Assembly (NCBI GenBank): GCA_019683695.1
Contig: JADGHX010000008.1
Span: 1 to 55,936 of the forward strand
Source: Steroidobacteraceae bacterium
Lineage (GTDB): Bacteria > Pseudomonadota > Gammaproteobacteria > Steroidobacterales > Steroidobacteraceae
DNA: 55,936 nt
Reading direction: 5' to 3'
This document shows, one piece after another, positions 1 through 9,376 of this stretch (its first letter is position 1; every line of letters starts with the position of its first letter). The notes under the pieces were generated by a model, which ran no database searches, was not told where the DNA came from, and saw only the letters and a list, made by a program, of their open reading frames with translations. A program made the translations under genes and the position numbers.

Positions 1-575
1 ATCCCCATGTGACTCACCGGCAGCGTTACAAAATCCGCCGCCCCCGGCATGCGCGTCTCACTCACCGCAACCGTCCCATCACACTCCTCCGTGAACCGCG
101 CAAAAAACTGCCCCAGCCCCACGCGCCGCGTCCCGGCTACCACGCCGAGCGGCCGATCCGCCCACACCCACTGCCGCGATCGCTCGGTCAGCAGCTCCTC
201 CGCAACGCATCGCCCCTCGAACGTAGCGATCCATCGCATGCGCGCGGCCGCCACCGCGGCGCGGCTGGTCACCGCGGGCGTACCGAGAAACACGACGCGA
301 CCCGGCGCTTGCTGCGGAAAGCGTTCGAGAAACCGGTAGATCACGAGACCGCCGAGGCTATGCCCGATGAGGTGCAGCGTGCCGGGCGCGAGCCGTCGCA
401 CATAGGCGTGCAGTTGAGAGGTGATGTCTGCCATGTTTGACGACACGCTGGAGTAATGAAAGCGGTGCACCGGCACGCCCAGCTCTCGCTGAATGCGCTT
501 GCTGAGCACGAGCGATTCCGTGCCGTTCAGCCACAAGCCGTGCACATAGATGATGTGAGTCGAGTTGTCGCCCAT
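1..575 (-). CDS. alpha/beta hydrolase (lipase/esterase-like), 3' end beyond window
   Basis: Serine hydrolase of the alpha/beta-hydrolase fold; the substrate cannot be told, though lipases and esterases dominate this subgroup. Read on the minus strand, the protein opens with a beta-strand and oxyanion-type IIYVHG (residues 8-13). It then has the nucleophile elbow GHSLGG at residues 71-76 (Ser73), a VVFLGTP strand, and close to the window edge VSHMGM, whose His is the likely catalytic histidine. The reading frame has no stop before position 1, so the C-terminus lies outside. The ATG at 575 sits just ahead of the first core strand. The frame stays open upstream, so an earlier GTG start is possible. 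Diverges from tamA across about 120 nt. No signal peptide is seen from this start. Confidence 0.8.
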   Translation of the reverse strand, partial: MGDNSTHIIYVHGLWLNGTESLVLSKRIQRELGVPVHRFHYSSVSSNMADITSQLHAYVRRLAPGTLHLIGHSLGGLVIYRFLERFPQQAPGRVVFLGTPAVTSRAAVAAARMRWIATFEGRCVAEELLTERSRQWVWADRPLGVVAGTRRVGLGQFFARFTEECDGTVAVSETRMPGAADFVTLPVSHMG

Positions 576-694
576 CGGATTCAGAATCCCGCCTGTATTC
601 GCCCGCGCCTCTGTAGCAGAATCGCCGGGGTCGGGGTTGCGATTGTGCACTACCCCGGTAACGGAACCGCCTGCCTGCTGACGACTGAAAGGCC

Positions 695-2458
695 GTGACT
701 TCGCGAACGCCATCCGCGTGCCGGCACGCGCGCTTCCTGCGCATGGTCGTTCCGGTGCTCGTGATGTTCGCCTCGGCCGTCGCGCATGCGGAGAAACTCA
801 TCATCACGGTCGAAGGGCTCGAAGGCGAGATGGCCGACGCCGCCCGAGCCAATCTCACGCTGCAGAGCTACGCATTGCGCGATGTCACGCCGACACAGGT
901 GCGCCGCCTCTTCACGCGCAGCGAACAGGAGATTCGCGTCGCGCTGGAACCCTACGGGTACTACAACCCGCAGGTGTCCAGCACGCTGGAGACCACGAAG
1001 GACGGTCTGCATGCCATTTTCAAGGTCACGCCGGGCGACCCGGTGATCGTGAAGAACAGCGACGTGCGTGTCGATGGCGAGGGCGGCACGATGCGCAGCG
1101 TGCGGGCCGCAGTGCGGCGCTTCCGGCCCCAGCCGGGGGACCGGCTGAATCACGGTCAGTACGAAGAAAGCAAGAATGCCATTGCGAACGCGCTGGCCAA
1201 CACGGGCTATCTGCGCGCACGTGCCGTGACCCACCGCGTCGAAGTGTCCCGGCAAGCGAACACGGCGAACATCGACCTGCGCTTCGACAGCGGCGAGCGT
1301 CATCGATTCGGGGAAGTGCGCTTCTCGGAGTCGCAGTTCCCACCGGAGTTCCTCGAGCGCTTCATTCCGTGGGAGCCGAAGGAGTTCTACTCGCCCGACG
1401 AGGTGCTCACGTTGCAGCAGCGGCTCGTGAACGCGGACTATTTCGCCACCGTGTCCGTGCAGCCGAATCTGAAGCAGATCGAGAATCTCGAAGTGCCGAT
1501 CGATGTGACGCTGACGCCGGCGAAGCGCACCATCTACACGGCCGGCGTCTATGCGAGCACGGACACGGGCCCCGGCGTGCATGTCGGCACACAGCGACGC
1601 TGGACGAACACCAAAGGCCACAAGTTCCAGGCGGACATCGACTACGCCCAGCGACTGTCGAGCGCGTCCACGGCCTACCGCATCCCTCTCCCCGGCCCGA
1701 ACAACAGAAGCTTCAACTTTGGCGCCGGCTATCGGGACGAGGACACGGACACGAGCCATTCCCAGAACGCGCGCATCACCGCAAACGAAGCGCGCGAGTG
1801 GCACGGCTTCACGCGCACGCTCGGCCTCCAGTACCTCGATGGCGACTTCGAGATCGCGAGCGAGCAGCACTCCTCGTCTCTGTTCTTCGCCGAAGGCACG
1901 CTCGCCAAGAAAGCCGCGAACGACTTCTTCTTCCCGCGGCGCGGCTGGTCCGCCGCGCTCGGCTTGCGCTTCGCGCCCGAAGGCGTGCTGAGCGACACGA
2001 GCTTTTCGCAGATCACGCTCGATGGAAAGCGCATCCTGCCCCTGGGGCGTCGCCAACGGTTCATCTCGCGGCTCTCGCTGGGCGCCATGGCAGTGGATGA
2101 CTTCGACGAATTGCCGCCGGAGCTGCGCTTCTTCGCGGGCGGCGATCGCTCGATCCGCGGCTTCGATTATCAGCAGCTCGGCACCACGAATGCCGCGGGC
2201 GAGGTCATTGGCGGCACGTACCTCGTGACGGGAAGCGTGGAGCTGGAGCGCTACTTTCTCGAGCGCTGGGGCGCGGCCGTGTTCGTGGATGGAGGCGATG
2301 CGTTTCGCACGGGCGAGTTCGATCTGAACATCGGCGCGGGTGTCGGGCTGCGATGGCTCTCGCCGGTGGGTGTCGTGCGTGTGGATGTTGCAAAGCCCGT
2401 TTCAAGCAAACTCGGCGATGCCATCCGCGTGCACCTGTCGATCGGACCCGATCTATGA
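695..2458 (+). CDS. tamA: translocation and assembly module outer-membrane protein TamA
   Basis: Omp85-family outer-membrane barrel that pairs with the inner-membrane-anchored TamB to help assemble or supply the outer membrane. The N-terminus is a signal peptide (hydrophobic VVPVLVMFASAVAHA, cleavage likely after AHA). POTRA-like segments fill roughly residues 30-280. The C-terminal half is beta-barrel-like, with the characteristic FFAGGDRSIRGF motif (the RGF signature of lid loop 6) near residues 478-489. At 587 aa the length fits the family. I take GTG 695 as the start because it supplies a basic n-region; ATG 743 is an alternative that would shorten it. The stop overlaps the tamB start in an ATGA, indicating translational coupling. 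Confidence 0.93.
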   Translation: MTSRTPSACRHARFLRMVVPVLVMFASAVAHAEKLIITVEGLEGEMADAARANLTLQSYALRDVTPTQVRRLFTRSEQEIRVALEPYGYYNPQVSSTLETTKDGLHAIFKVTPGDPVIVKNSDVRVDGEGGTMRSVRAAVRRFRPQPGDRLNHGQYEESKNAIANALANTGYLRARAVTHRVEVSRQANTANIDLRFDSGERHRFGEVRFSESQFPPEFLERFIPWEPKEFYSPDEVLTLQQRLVNADYFATVSVQPNLKQIENLEVPIDVTLTPAKRTIYTAGVYASTDTGPGVHVGTQRRWTNTKGHKFQADIDYAQRLSSASTAYRIPLPGPNNRSFNFGAGYRDEDTDTSHSQNARITANEAREWHGFTRTLGLQYLDGDFEIASEQHSSSLFFAEGTLAKKAANDFFFPRRGWSAALGLRFAPEGVLSDTSFSQITLDGKRILPLGRRQRFISRLSLGAMAVDDFDELPPELRFFAGGDRSIRGFDYQQLGTTNAAGEVIGGTYLVTGSVELERYFLERWGAAVFVDGGDAFRTGEFDLNIGAGVGLRWLSPVGVVRVDVAKPVSSKLGDAIRVHLSIGPDL

Positions 2459-5400
2459 GTCCCGCTGCGGAAACGGCAGAGAACGCGCCCGAGCCGCGCA
2501 GGCCCCGATGGGGGCTCTGGCTCGGCGTCGTCAGCATCGTATTGCTGGTGCTGCTCGCGTGTGGGGTCGCATGGATCCTCAACACGTCATCCGGCGCGCG
2601 CTGGGCCGCGTCAATGGCGGTTCGCGTGCTCGCCGGCAAGCTCGAGGTGGGCGCGGTCCGAGGCACGATTGCAGGCCCGCTCACAGTGCAGAGCCTGCGG
2701 TATCACGACGATACGCGTGGCGTCGATGTGCGCGTCGCGAGCGCAACGGTGGACATCGCCCTTCTGGAACTGCGGCGACGGCGCGTGCACGTGAAGGCGT
2801 TCGACGCGACGGGCGTGGACGTACGTCTATCGCAGCGTGAGAGAGAAGAAAAGGAACAAGAGCCGCAGCGCGAGCGCTCGCTCGCACCACCCATCGACAT
2901 CGTGCTAGACGAATTCGCGATGAAGGATGGACGCCTCTCGCGAGACGGCAAGGAATTGCTCGCTGCGCGTAGCGCCCAAGTCGCCGGAAGCTGGACGCGT
3001 GAAGCTCTCGTCATCCGCAAGCTCGATCTCAGCTCGCCGGACGGAAGCGTGCAGGTCCGGGGCAACGTCAGTGACAGGGGCAACTACGTCGGCCGCGCGG
3101 AGGGCGCATTCCGGTGGCGTGTGGGTGAACGCAGCTACGCGGGCGAGCTCAGCGCGGTGAGCGAGCAGCAGCAGCTGAGCCTGCAGCTCAGGATGTCTGC
3201 ACCCTTCGGCGCACGGCTCGATGCCAAGCTCGAAGAAACGGATGAGCTGCCGTGGGAATTCACGCTGGACGTTCCCTCGTTCGATGCACGCGAGCAGTTA
3301 CTGAAAGGCCGTGCCATCGAACAACTCGCGGCCTCGCTGACGGGCAAGGGTCATCGCACGCTTGCGGAAGTGCACGGGCAGGTGTCGATCAATGGCCAGA
3401 ATCTCGGCATCGAGCTTCTGCGCGCGCACTATGAGGAGCAAGTCCTCCACCTGGAGCCGCTCACACTGGTGGATCCAACGGGGCACGGCACGCTGAGCGC
3501 TACAGGCGAGCTGCGCTTCGGTGAGGCAGCCCGGGCCGCCTCGCAGAGCCCCCAGGCCCTTGACCGTCGAGTGCCGCCACTCCCGCTGCCTGCCGACGCC
3601 GATGCGGTGCCCGCAGCGCCGCGGGCGGACACCGCTGGCGACGATGAAGCGTTGGCGGGCGAAACCGCGCCCGCACCGTTCTTTGCGGATCTGCACGCGA
3701 GCTGGAAGGGTGTGCAGCTCCCGCAGGAGTGGGTCGGGCAGCCACTCGCCACGCATGGTGGTGTGAGGGTAACGGGCACACCGGAGCGCTTTCGCGCGGA
3801 CGGCCAGCTCTCATTGGGCCCGCCCGGCCGCCTGTCCGACATCGCGCTCGCCGTCGCCGGCACGCCGGAGCGTATCGAAATCAGTCAGCTCTCGGTGAAG
3901 GACACGGGAGGCAACCTCACAGCGAAGGGCGTCGTGCAATTGAAGCCGGCGATCGGCTGGCAGTTCGCGGCTCGCGCGTCGCAGTTCGATCCCGGGCAGT
4001 TCGTGGCCCGCTGGCCGGGCCGTCTGGGCTTCAATCTCGAAACGAACGGCACGCTCACCGAAGCCGGTCCGAACGCGTCCCTCAACTTGCACGAGCTGGA
4101 GGGCACGCTCCGCGGGCGCACACTCGAAGGCCAGGGAACGCTGAGCGTCAATCCCGAGCGAATCGTCGCTGGTGACCTGCGCCTGCGCTCCGGCAAGAGC
4201 CAGCTCACCGTGAACGGCCGCAGCGGCGCGGCGATGGACCTCGACGCGAATCTCGACATCGCGTCGCTCGATGACTGGGTTCCGGATTCCGCGGGCAGGG
4301 TGCGGGGGCAGTTCCACGTTTCCGGTGTCTGGCCGGATCTGCGGATCGAAGGGAACGCGCAGGGGCGCGCGCTCGCGTACGGCGAGTATTCGGCGAAAAC
4401 CCTTCGCGTCGTTGCGGACGTGAGGAACCCGCGTGCTCCGACCGGCACGCTGTCCGTTACGGCCAACGGAATTCTCGCGGCGGGGTTCGCATTCTCCCGC
4501 ACGCAGCTAGATGCCTCCGGCGATCAGGCGGCGCACACGGTACATCTCGCCGCCAAGGGTCAGCCGGTTTCCACCGAGATACGCGTGCAGGGCGCACGAG
4601 AAGGCGAGTCATGGTCGGGCTCGGTTGATCAGCTGTCCGTTGCGGTGGTGGGACTGTCGCCGCTCGCGTTGCGTGAGCCCGTGCGCATCGCGTGGTCGCC
4701 CGCGTCGTTCAGCGTTTCCCAGACGTGTCTGGAAGGCGACCAGATCAGCGCGTGCGCTGCCGCCACGCAGGACGAGGCGGGCGAGCTCAACGCGAGTTAT
4801 CGCCTCGAGCATCTGCCGCTCGGTCTGATCGTCGCACTCGCCGCACCCAACCTGCCCGTGCACATCGAAGCCGTGATCGAAGGTGACGGCACCATCCGGC
4901 GCACACCCGAGGGCGCGTTGTTCGGGAAGGCACGCGTCTCATCCCCTTCCGGGCGTGTGTCGCAGATGACAGAGCCCGCGCAGGAGGACGCGGGAGATGT
5001 TCTCCTCACGTACGCGGACTTCCAGCTCACCGCCGAGCTCGCAGGCGACACCGCACAGGGCTCGCTCCACAGCACGATCAACGATTCAGGACGCGTGGAA
5101 GGCCAGCTCGCCCTGTCGGGGCTCGGCGGACCTGCACCCGCCATGAACGGTGGCGCGAAACTCGCCATGCCGGATCTCTCGCCCGTCGAGCTGTTCGTGC
5201 CACAGCTGGCCGATGTTGGCGGAAACGCCGAAGCAACGGTGACCGCCTCCGGCACGCTGACGAATCCGGAGATCACCGGAAACGTGACGCTTCGTCAGCT
5301 GACCGCGGAAGTGCCTCAGGTCGGCATTCGCTTGCAGGATGGTGAATTGCACGGCTCGCTGACGCCCGGCCGCGAGATCATGCTCGAAGGCCGCATTCGC

Positions 5401-6405
5401 TCCGGCGACGGCGAAATCACGCTGGATGGACGCACGAACGACGCCGGCGTGCTCGACGTGAGCGTCCAGGGAAAGGAGTTCCTCGCGGCGAACATTCCCG
5501 GTGCCCGCGTGATCGTCGCTCCGGACATGAACTTCGTGCGCACGAGCGAGAAGATGACCCTCGGCGGCACGGTCACGATCCCGCGGGCTGATGTGGATCT
5601 TTCGAAGCTTCCACGCTCGGGCGCACATGCGCAGAGCGCATCACCGGATGTTGTGGTGATCGATGACAAGGAAGACGTCGCTGCTCGCTCGCGGCGCGTG
5701 CCTCTCGAAGTGCGGGTCAACGTAGTGCTGGGCGATAGCGTGAAGCTTGCGGGCTTCGGCCTGGATGCGCAGGTACAAGGCAAGCTGCAGGTGGTGGAAT
5801 TGCCGGACGAGCCCACCACGGCAAACGGCGAGCTGCGTGTGAGCGGCACGTACAAGGCTTACGGGCAGGACCTCACCATCGAGCAGGGCCGTATCCTCTT
5901 CGCTGGCCAGGAAATCACGGATCCCCAGCTCAACCTCGTCGCCACGCGCAAGGTGGACACGGTCACGGCGAAACTCATGGTCACCGGCAGCGCGCAGAAG
6001 CCCCTGCTCGAGGTCTCTTCGGATCCGCCGATGGCGCAAACACAAGCGCTCTCGTATCTGGTGACAGGCAAGCCCTTGAGCGAGGTGGGCCAGCGTGAAG
6101 GCGACCTCATGCAATCCGCCGCGCGATCGCTCGGCGGCGCGGCCGGCAATCTGCTCGCCAAGGGGCTCGGTCGACGGCTCGGCATCGACCAGATCGGCAT
6201 CGAGGACAATGCGGCGGTGGGCGGCTCCGCCTTCACCGTGGGCCAGTATCTCTCGCCCCGCCTGTACCTGAGCTACGGCGTCGGCCTGTTCGAGCCGGGA
6301 CAAGTGGTGACGGTGCGTTACCGGATCAGCGATCGTCTGGCGCTCGAAGCCGTGCAGGGCACGTTGAGTCAGCGAGCGGGCATCAACTGGCGGCTCGAGC
6401 GCTGA
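2455..6405 (+). CDS. tamB: translocation and assembly module protein TamB (AsmA-like/DUF490)
   Basis: Inner-membrane-anchored periplasmic bridge protein that works with TamA. Related AsmA-like proteins are implicated in phospholipid transport to the outer membrane. One N-terminal membrane helix (around residues 20-45, LWLGVVSIVLLVLLACGVAWIL) is followed by more than 1,200 residues of beta-rich repetitive sequence and the DUF490 C-terminal domain. That domain has the conserved SYLVTGKPLSEV and LSPRLYLSYGVGLFEPG segments. The frame is open 34 codons further upstream, but ATG 2455 in the ATGA overlap with tamA gives 1,316 aa and the correct membrane anchor. A region rich in Pro, Ala and Asp around residues 370-410 looks like a linker. 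Confidence 0.93.
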   Translation: MSPAAETAENAPEPRRPRWGLWLGVVSIVLLVLLACGVAWILNTSSGARWAASMAVRVLAGKLEVGAVRGTIAGPLTVQSLRYHDDTRGVDVRVASATVDIALLELRRRRVHVKAFDATGVDVRLSQREREEKEQEPQRERSLAPPIDIVLDEFAMKDGRLSRDGKELLAARSAQVAGSWTREALVIRKLDLSSPDGSVQVRGNVSDRGNYVGRAEGAFRWRVGERSYAGELSAVSEQQQLSLQLRMSAPFGARLDAKLEETDELPWEFTLDVPSFDAREQLLKGRAIEQLAASLTGKGHRTLAEVHGQVSINGQNLGIELLRAHYEEQVLHLEPLTLVDPTGHGTLSATGELRFGEAARAASQSPQALDRRVPPLPLPADADAVPAAPRADTAGDDEALAGETAPAPFFADLHASWKGVQLPQEWVGQPLATHGGVRVTGTPERFRADGQLSLGPPGRLSDIALAVAGTPERIEISQLSVKDTGGNLTAKGVVQLKPAIGWQFAARASQFDPGQFVARWPGRLGFNLETNGTLTEAGPNASLNLHELEGTLRGRTLEGQGTLSVNPERIVAGDLRLRSGKSQLTVNGRSGAAMDLDANLDIASLDDWVPDSAGRVRGQFHVSGVWPDLRIEGNAQGRALAYGEYSAKTLRVVADVRNPRAPTGTLSVTANGILAAGFAFSRTQLDASGDQAAHTVHLAAKGQPVSTEIRVQGAREGESWSGSVDQLSVAVVGLSPLALREPVRIAWSPASFSVSQTCLEGDQISACAAATQDEAGELNASYRLEHLPLGLIVALAAPNLPVHIEAVIEGDGTIRRTPEGALFGKARVSSPSGRVSQMTEPAQEDAGDVLLTYADFQLTAELAGDTAQGSLHSTINDSGRVEGQLALSGLGGPAPAMNGGAKLAMPDLSPVELFVPQLADVGGNAEATVTASGTLTNPEITGNVTLRQLTAEVPQVGIRLQDGELHGSLTPGREIMLEGRIRSGDGEITLDGRTNDAGVLDVSVQGKEFLAANIPGARVIVAPDMNFVRTSEKMTLGGTVTIPRADVDLSKLPRSGAHAQSASPDVVVIDDKEDVAARSRRVPLEVRVNVVLGDSVKLAGFGLDAQVQGKLQVVELPDEPTTANGELRVSGTYKAYGQDLTIEQGRILFAGQEITDPQLNLVATRKVDTVTAKLMVTGSAQKPLLEVSSDPPMAQTQALSYLVTGKPLSEVGQREGDLMQSAARSLGGAAGNLLAKGLGRRLGIDQIGIEDNAAVGGSAFTVGQYLSPRLYLSYGVGLFEPGQVVTVRYRISDRLALEAVQGTLSQRAGINWRLER

Positions 6406-6714
6406 ACCCTGCCGGGGCCCGGCCGTCTACCCCGCTCTCGCGCCGCTGCCGATCACGCCTTTCGAATGTATCGATTTCGGGTCTTGCAGCGAAGCTCCTG
6501 ACCCGGCCTGCGCCTTCGGGCGCGCATTCGCTCATGCATGCCTGAATCGCACCGGTGAACCCGCTTGCGCCGGCGTGAAAACCTGCGCACCCAAATTTTC
6601 ATCTTTTTCGAAACCAACGTGAACGTGTGGCGGCACTCACGAGCGGACCTGTGCGTCTTCTTTCTTGCTTGCGCGTTCCCTCGTTCCCTGTCATCCGTGC
6701 GCGGAGGCGTGAAC
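6406..6714. other. intergenic region with small hairpins
   Basis: No gene seen between tamB and the first TIGR03118 gene. It holds a GC-rich near-palindrome just after the tamB stop (about 6412-6424). It also holds a perfect 5-bp hairpin with a UUCG-type tetraloop (stem 6510-6514 with 6519-6523). Neither has a T-tract, so termination is only a possibility. A Shine-Dalgarno GGAGG at 6702-6706 serves the downstream gene. Confidence 0.5.
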
Positions 6715-7890
6715 ATGACTGCTCGCAATCTCGTCTCGCATCTTTTCGTCGGACGCTCCATCGGAGCCGTTGCGCTCATTGCCGTGCTGCTCTCGTACAG
6801 CGGCTACCTGCGCGCACAGAACTACGAGCCGGCTCCACCGGCACCGCCGCCCGCACCAACGCCCCCGCCCACGCAGGTGACGAACACCTATACCGCCACG
6901 ATTCTCGTATCGAACGGCGCAGTCCCCGCGGTGACCATGGATGTGAATCTCGTGAACCCCTGGGGGATCGCGCTCGGGCCGAGCACGCCCTTGTGGGTCG
7001 CCAACAACGCGACCTCGACCTCCACGCTCTATGACGGCGACGGCGTGCCACAGCAGCTCGTCGTGAATCTGCCAGGCGGCACGAACGGGCCTGCGGGCGC
7101 CACGGGGCTCGTGTTCAACGGAACGCAGGACTTCGCAATCAACAACGGTGTGGCCGCAGCGCCTGCGCTTTTCATCTTCGACGGTGAAGGCGGAACGGTG
7201 CTCGCCTGGTCGCCGAACGTGGACCAGGCCAATGCCATCGTCGTGTACGACGATGGCGCGGGCGGCGCCGTCTACAAGGGCCTGGCCATAGCGGCGAACA
7301 ACGGGGCGAACTTCCTCTACGCCACGGACTTTCACAACGGCAAGGTGGATATGTTCGACGGTGCGTTCCAGAAGGTGACCGCGCCGGGTGGCTTCGTCGA
7401 CCCGGAGCTGCCGGCAGGTTATGCGCCGTTCGGCATTCAGGCACTGCCTCGCAACGGCCAGACCGTCATCTTCGTGACGTATGCGCAGCACGCGACGGAC
7501 AGCGATGAGGACGTGCCCGGCCCCGGTCTCGGGATCGTGAACGTGTTCGATACCCAAGGCACGTTGCTCCAGCGGCTCGTGCCTGCGGGCGGCAACCTCA
7601 ATGCGCCGTGGGGCGTGGCACTGGCGCCGGCGAACTTCGGGGCGCTCAGCAACCTGCTGCTGATCGGCAACTTCGGAGACGGCACCATCAACGCGTATGA
7701 CCCGAATACGGGCGCATTCGTGGACACTCTCCGGGACGCGAGCGGCCAGCCCATCGTGAATGAAGGGTTGTGGGGCATGGCGTTCGGCAACGGCGCATCC
7801 AACCTGCCGACCAATACGCTCTTCTTCGCAGCCGGCATCGCGGATGAAACCGCAGGGATATTCGGCCGCATCGATCCACCTGCGCAGTAG
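6715..7890 (+). CDS. secreted TIGR03118 family protein, copy 1
   Basis: Conserved secreted protein of unknown function resembling the TIGR03118 family; 391 aa. An N-terminal signal peptide ends near LRAQ. A short proline/alanine-rich linker (residues about 41-58) follows, then a domain with repeated blade-like motifs (NLVNPWGIALGP, ATGLVFNG, LYATDFHNGKVDMFD, LNAPWGVALAPANFG, LLIGNFGDGTINAYDP) that suggest a beta-propeller. ATG 6715 is chosen for its GGAGG ribosome site and because it heads the signal peptide; the frame itself is open further upstream. A close paralogue follows at 8101. A hairpin after the stop may terminate transcription. Function is not known; the propeller is my inference from repeat pattern. 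Confidence 0.85.
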   Translation: MTARNLVSHLFVGRSIGAVALIAVLLSYSGYLRAQNYEPAPPAPPPAPTPPPTQVTNTYTATILVSNGAVPAVTMDVNLVNPWGIALGPSTPLWVANNATSTSTLYDGDGVPQQLVVNLPGGTNGPAGATGLVFNGTQDFAINNGVAAAPALFIFDGEGGTVLAWSPNVDQANAIVVYDDGAGGAVYKGLAIAANNGANFLYATDFHNGKVDMFDGAFQKVTAPGGFVDPELPAGYAPFGIQALPRNGQTVIFVTYAQHATDSDEDVPGPGLGIVNVFDTQGTLLQRLVPAGGNLNAPWGVALAPANFGALSNLLLIGNFGDGTINAYDPNTGAFVDTLRDASGQPIVNEGLWGMAFGNGASNLPTNTLFFAAGIADETAGIFGRIDPPAQ

Positions 7891-7901
7891 TTCTCGCGAA
7901 A

Positions 7902-7935
7902 CGCTGCCGAACGGCGGGATCACCGTTCGGCAGCG
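7902..7935 (+). terminator. hairpin downstream of first TIGR03118 gene
   Basis: Perfect 13-bp inverted repeat (7902-7914 with 7923-7935, stem CGCTGCCGAACGG) and an 8-nt loop, placed 12 nt after the stop codon. There is no clear T-run, so it may be a weak or Rho-assisted terminator or an mRNA 3'-end stabiliser. Confidence 0.6.
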
Positions 7936-8100
7936 CGGCAACCCACAAGACATATATCACGCGTGCGCACGGCACTTGCTGCCGTGAGAGTCGACTCCGC
8001 TTGAGTCCTGGTCTTGCTTGCTTGCAACTCGTTTCGACCGACACCGCGTAGGCAGCCGACGCGGTCGGCACGGGCCTGTACGGCCTTCAGGAGAATGAAC

Positions 8101-9321
8101 ATGAACTCGCACGAGCGTGCTTTGCAGCCACGCCACACGCTTCTCGCTGCCATCGCCCTGCTTGCTCTGACTTTGCTCTGCTACAGCGGCCGGGCCACCG
8201 CTCAGGACGTGCCACCTGTGCCAGGCCCACCGATTCCTGCACCTCCACCGCCACCGGAGCCCTCGCCGCCACCGGCGCCCGAGCCGGAAGTGAACACGTA
8301 TCTCAACACCGTGCTCGTCTCGAACGGCGTGGTTCCGGCGCCTACCACGGACAGCAACCTCGTCAATCCATGGGGCATGGCGCTCGCACCCGATGGGCCG
8401 TGGTGGATCGCGAACAACGGCAGCCAGACAGCCACCGTGTACAACGGCATCGGCCGCAAGCTCCCGGATCTCGCCAATCTGCCCGGCGGCACCAACGGTC
8501 CGGCGAATGCGACGGGCCTCGTCTTCAGCGGCGGGCAGGACTTCGTGGTGACCAATGGCGTGGCGACGGCGCCCGCGCGCTTCATCTTCGCCGGCATGAA
8601 TGGAACGCTGCTCGGCTGGTCTCCCGATGTGGACGCCGCGAACGCGATCGTCACGTATGACGATGGCGAGGGAGGCGCCGTGTACACCGGACTCACACTG
8701 GCCTCCAACGGCACGGCGAACTTTCTCTACGCCGCCGACTTCGCCAACAACAAGGTCGATGTCTTCGACGGCACGTTTCAGAAAGTGACGCCCGAAGGCG
8801 CGTTCACCGACCCGTCGCTACCACCGGATTACGCGCCGTTCGGCATTCAGGCGGTGCTGACGAGCAGTGGTCAGACCGAAATCTACGTCACGTACGCGCA
8901 GCGCGAGCCGGGCACCGCAGAAGAGCTGCCAGGCGCGGGCCTGGGCATCGTGAATGTGTTCGACACACAGGGCACGTTGCTTCGTGCGCTGATCCCTGCG
9001 GGCGGCACGCTCAATGCGCCCTGGGGCGTGGCCCTCGCGCCGGGCAACTTCGGGATATTCGGCGGAATGGTGCTGATCGGGAATTTCGGCGACGGCACGA
9101 TCAACGCGTTCGATCCGAATACGGGCGCGTTCGTAGACACGCTGCGCGATCAGGCCGGACAGCCGATTGTCATCGACGGTCTCTGGGCCATCGCGTTCGG
9201 TAACGCGCAACGCCAGCAGCCGTCGAACACCTTGTTTTACACGGCGGGTGCAGCGGGCGAGACCGCCGGCGTGTTCGGCCGCATCGATCCGCCGCGCACG
9301 ATCCAGGTGCCGCTGCCCTGA
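8101..9321 (+). CDS. secreted TIGR03118 family protein, copy 2
   Basis: Tandem paralogue of the gene at 6715 with the same architecture: signal peptide (hydrophobic TLLAAIALLALTLLCYSG), a longer and almost purely proline-rich linker (about residues 39-62), then the propeller-like domain with NLVNPWGMALAP, ATGLVFSG, LYAADFANNKVDVFDG, LNAPWGVALAPGNFG and LIGNFGDGTINAFDPNTGAFVDTLRD. The result is 406 aa. Two ATGs lie in series; ATG 8101 is preferred because AGGAG (8089-8093) is 7 nt upstream, whereas it is only 1 nt from ATG 8095. Leaders of both paralogues share a TCTTGCTTGC run, as if duplicated together. Function unknown. Confidence 0.85.
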   Translation: MNSHERALQPRHTLLAAIALLALTLLCYSGRATAQDVPPVPGPPIPAPPPPPEPSPPPAPEPEVNTYLNTVLVSNGVVPAPTTDSNLVNPWGMALAPDGPWWIANNGSQTATVYNGIGRKLPDLANLPGGTNGPANATGLVFSGGQDFVVTNGVATAPARFIFAGMNGTLLGWSPDVDAANAIVTYDDGEGGAVYTGLTLASNGTANFLYAADFANNKVDVFDGTFQKVTPEGAFTDPSLPPDYAPFGIQAVLTSSGQTEIYVTYAQREPGTAEELPGAGLGIVNVFDTQGTLLRALIPAGGTLNAPWGVALAPGNFGIFGGMVLIGNFGDGTINAFDPNTGAFVDTLRDQAGQPIVIDGLWAIAFGNAQRQQPSNTLFYTAGAAGETAGVFGRIDPPRTIQVPLP

Positions 9322-9330
9322 TTGCGATAC

Positions 9331-9366
9331 AGCCGCCCGGCCGCGTGCGATTCCGGCCGGGCGGCT
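9331..9366. terminator. bidirectional terminator-like hairpin
   Basis: Perfect 12-bp stem (AGCCGCCCGGCC at 9331-9342 with 9355-9366) and a 12-nt loop. It sits in the 55-bp gap between the convergent TIGR03118 gene and aspS, so it could serve both strands. There is no U-tract. Confidence 0.65.
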
Positions 9367-9376
9367 CGCACGAGGC

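Noticed and set aside
650-2056. 468-codon minus-strand frame opposite tamA
   Set aside because: Shadow frame; TamA signal peptide, POTRA and barrel motifs support only the plus strand.
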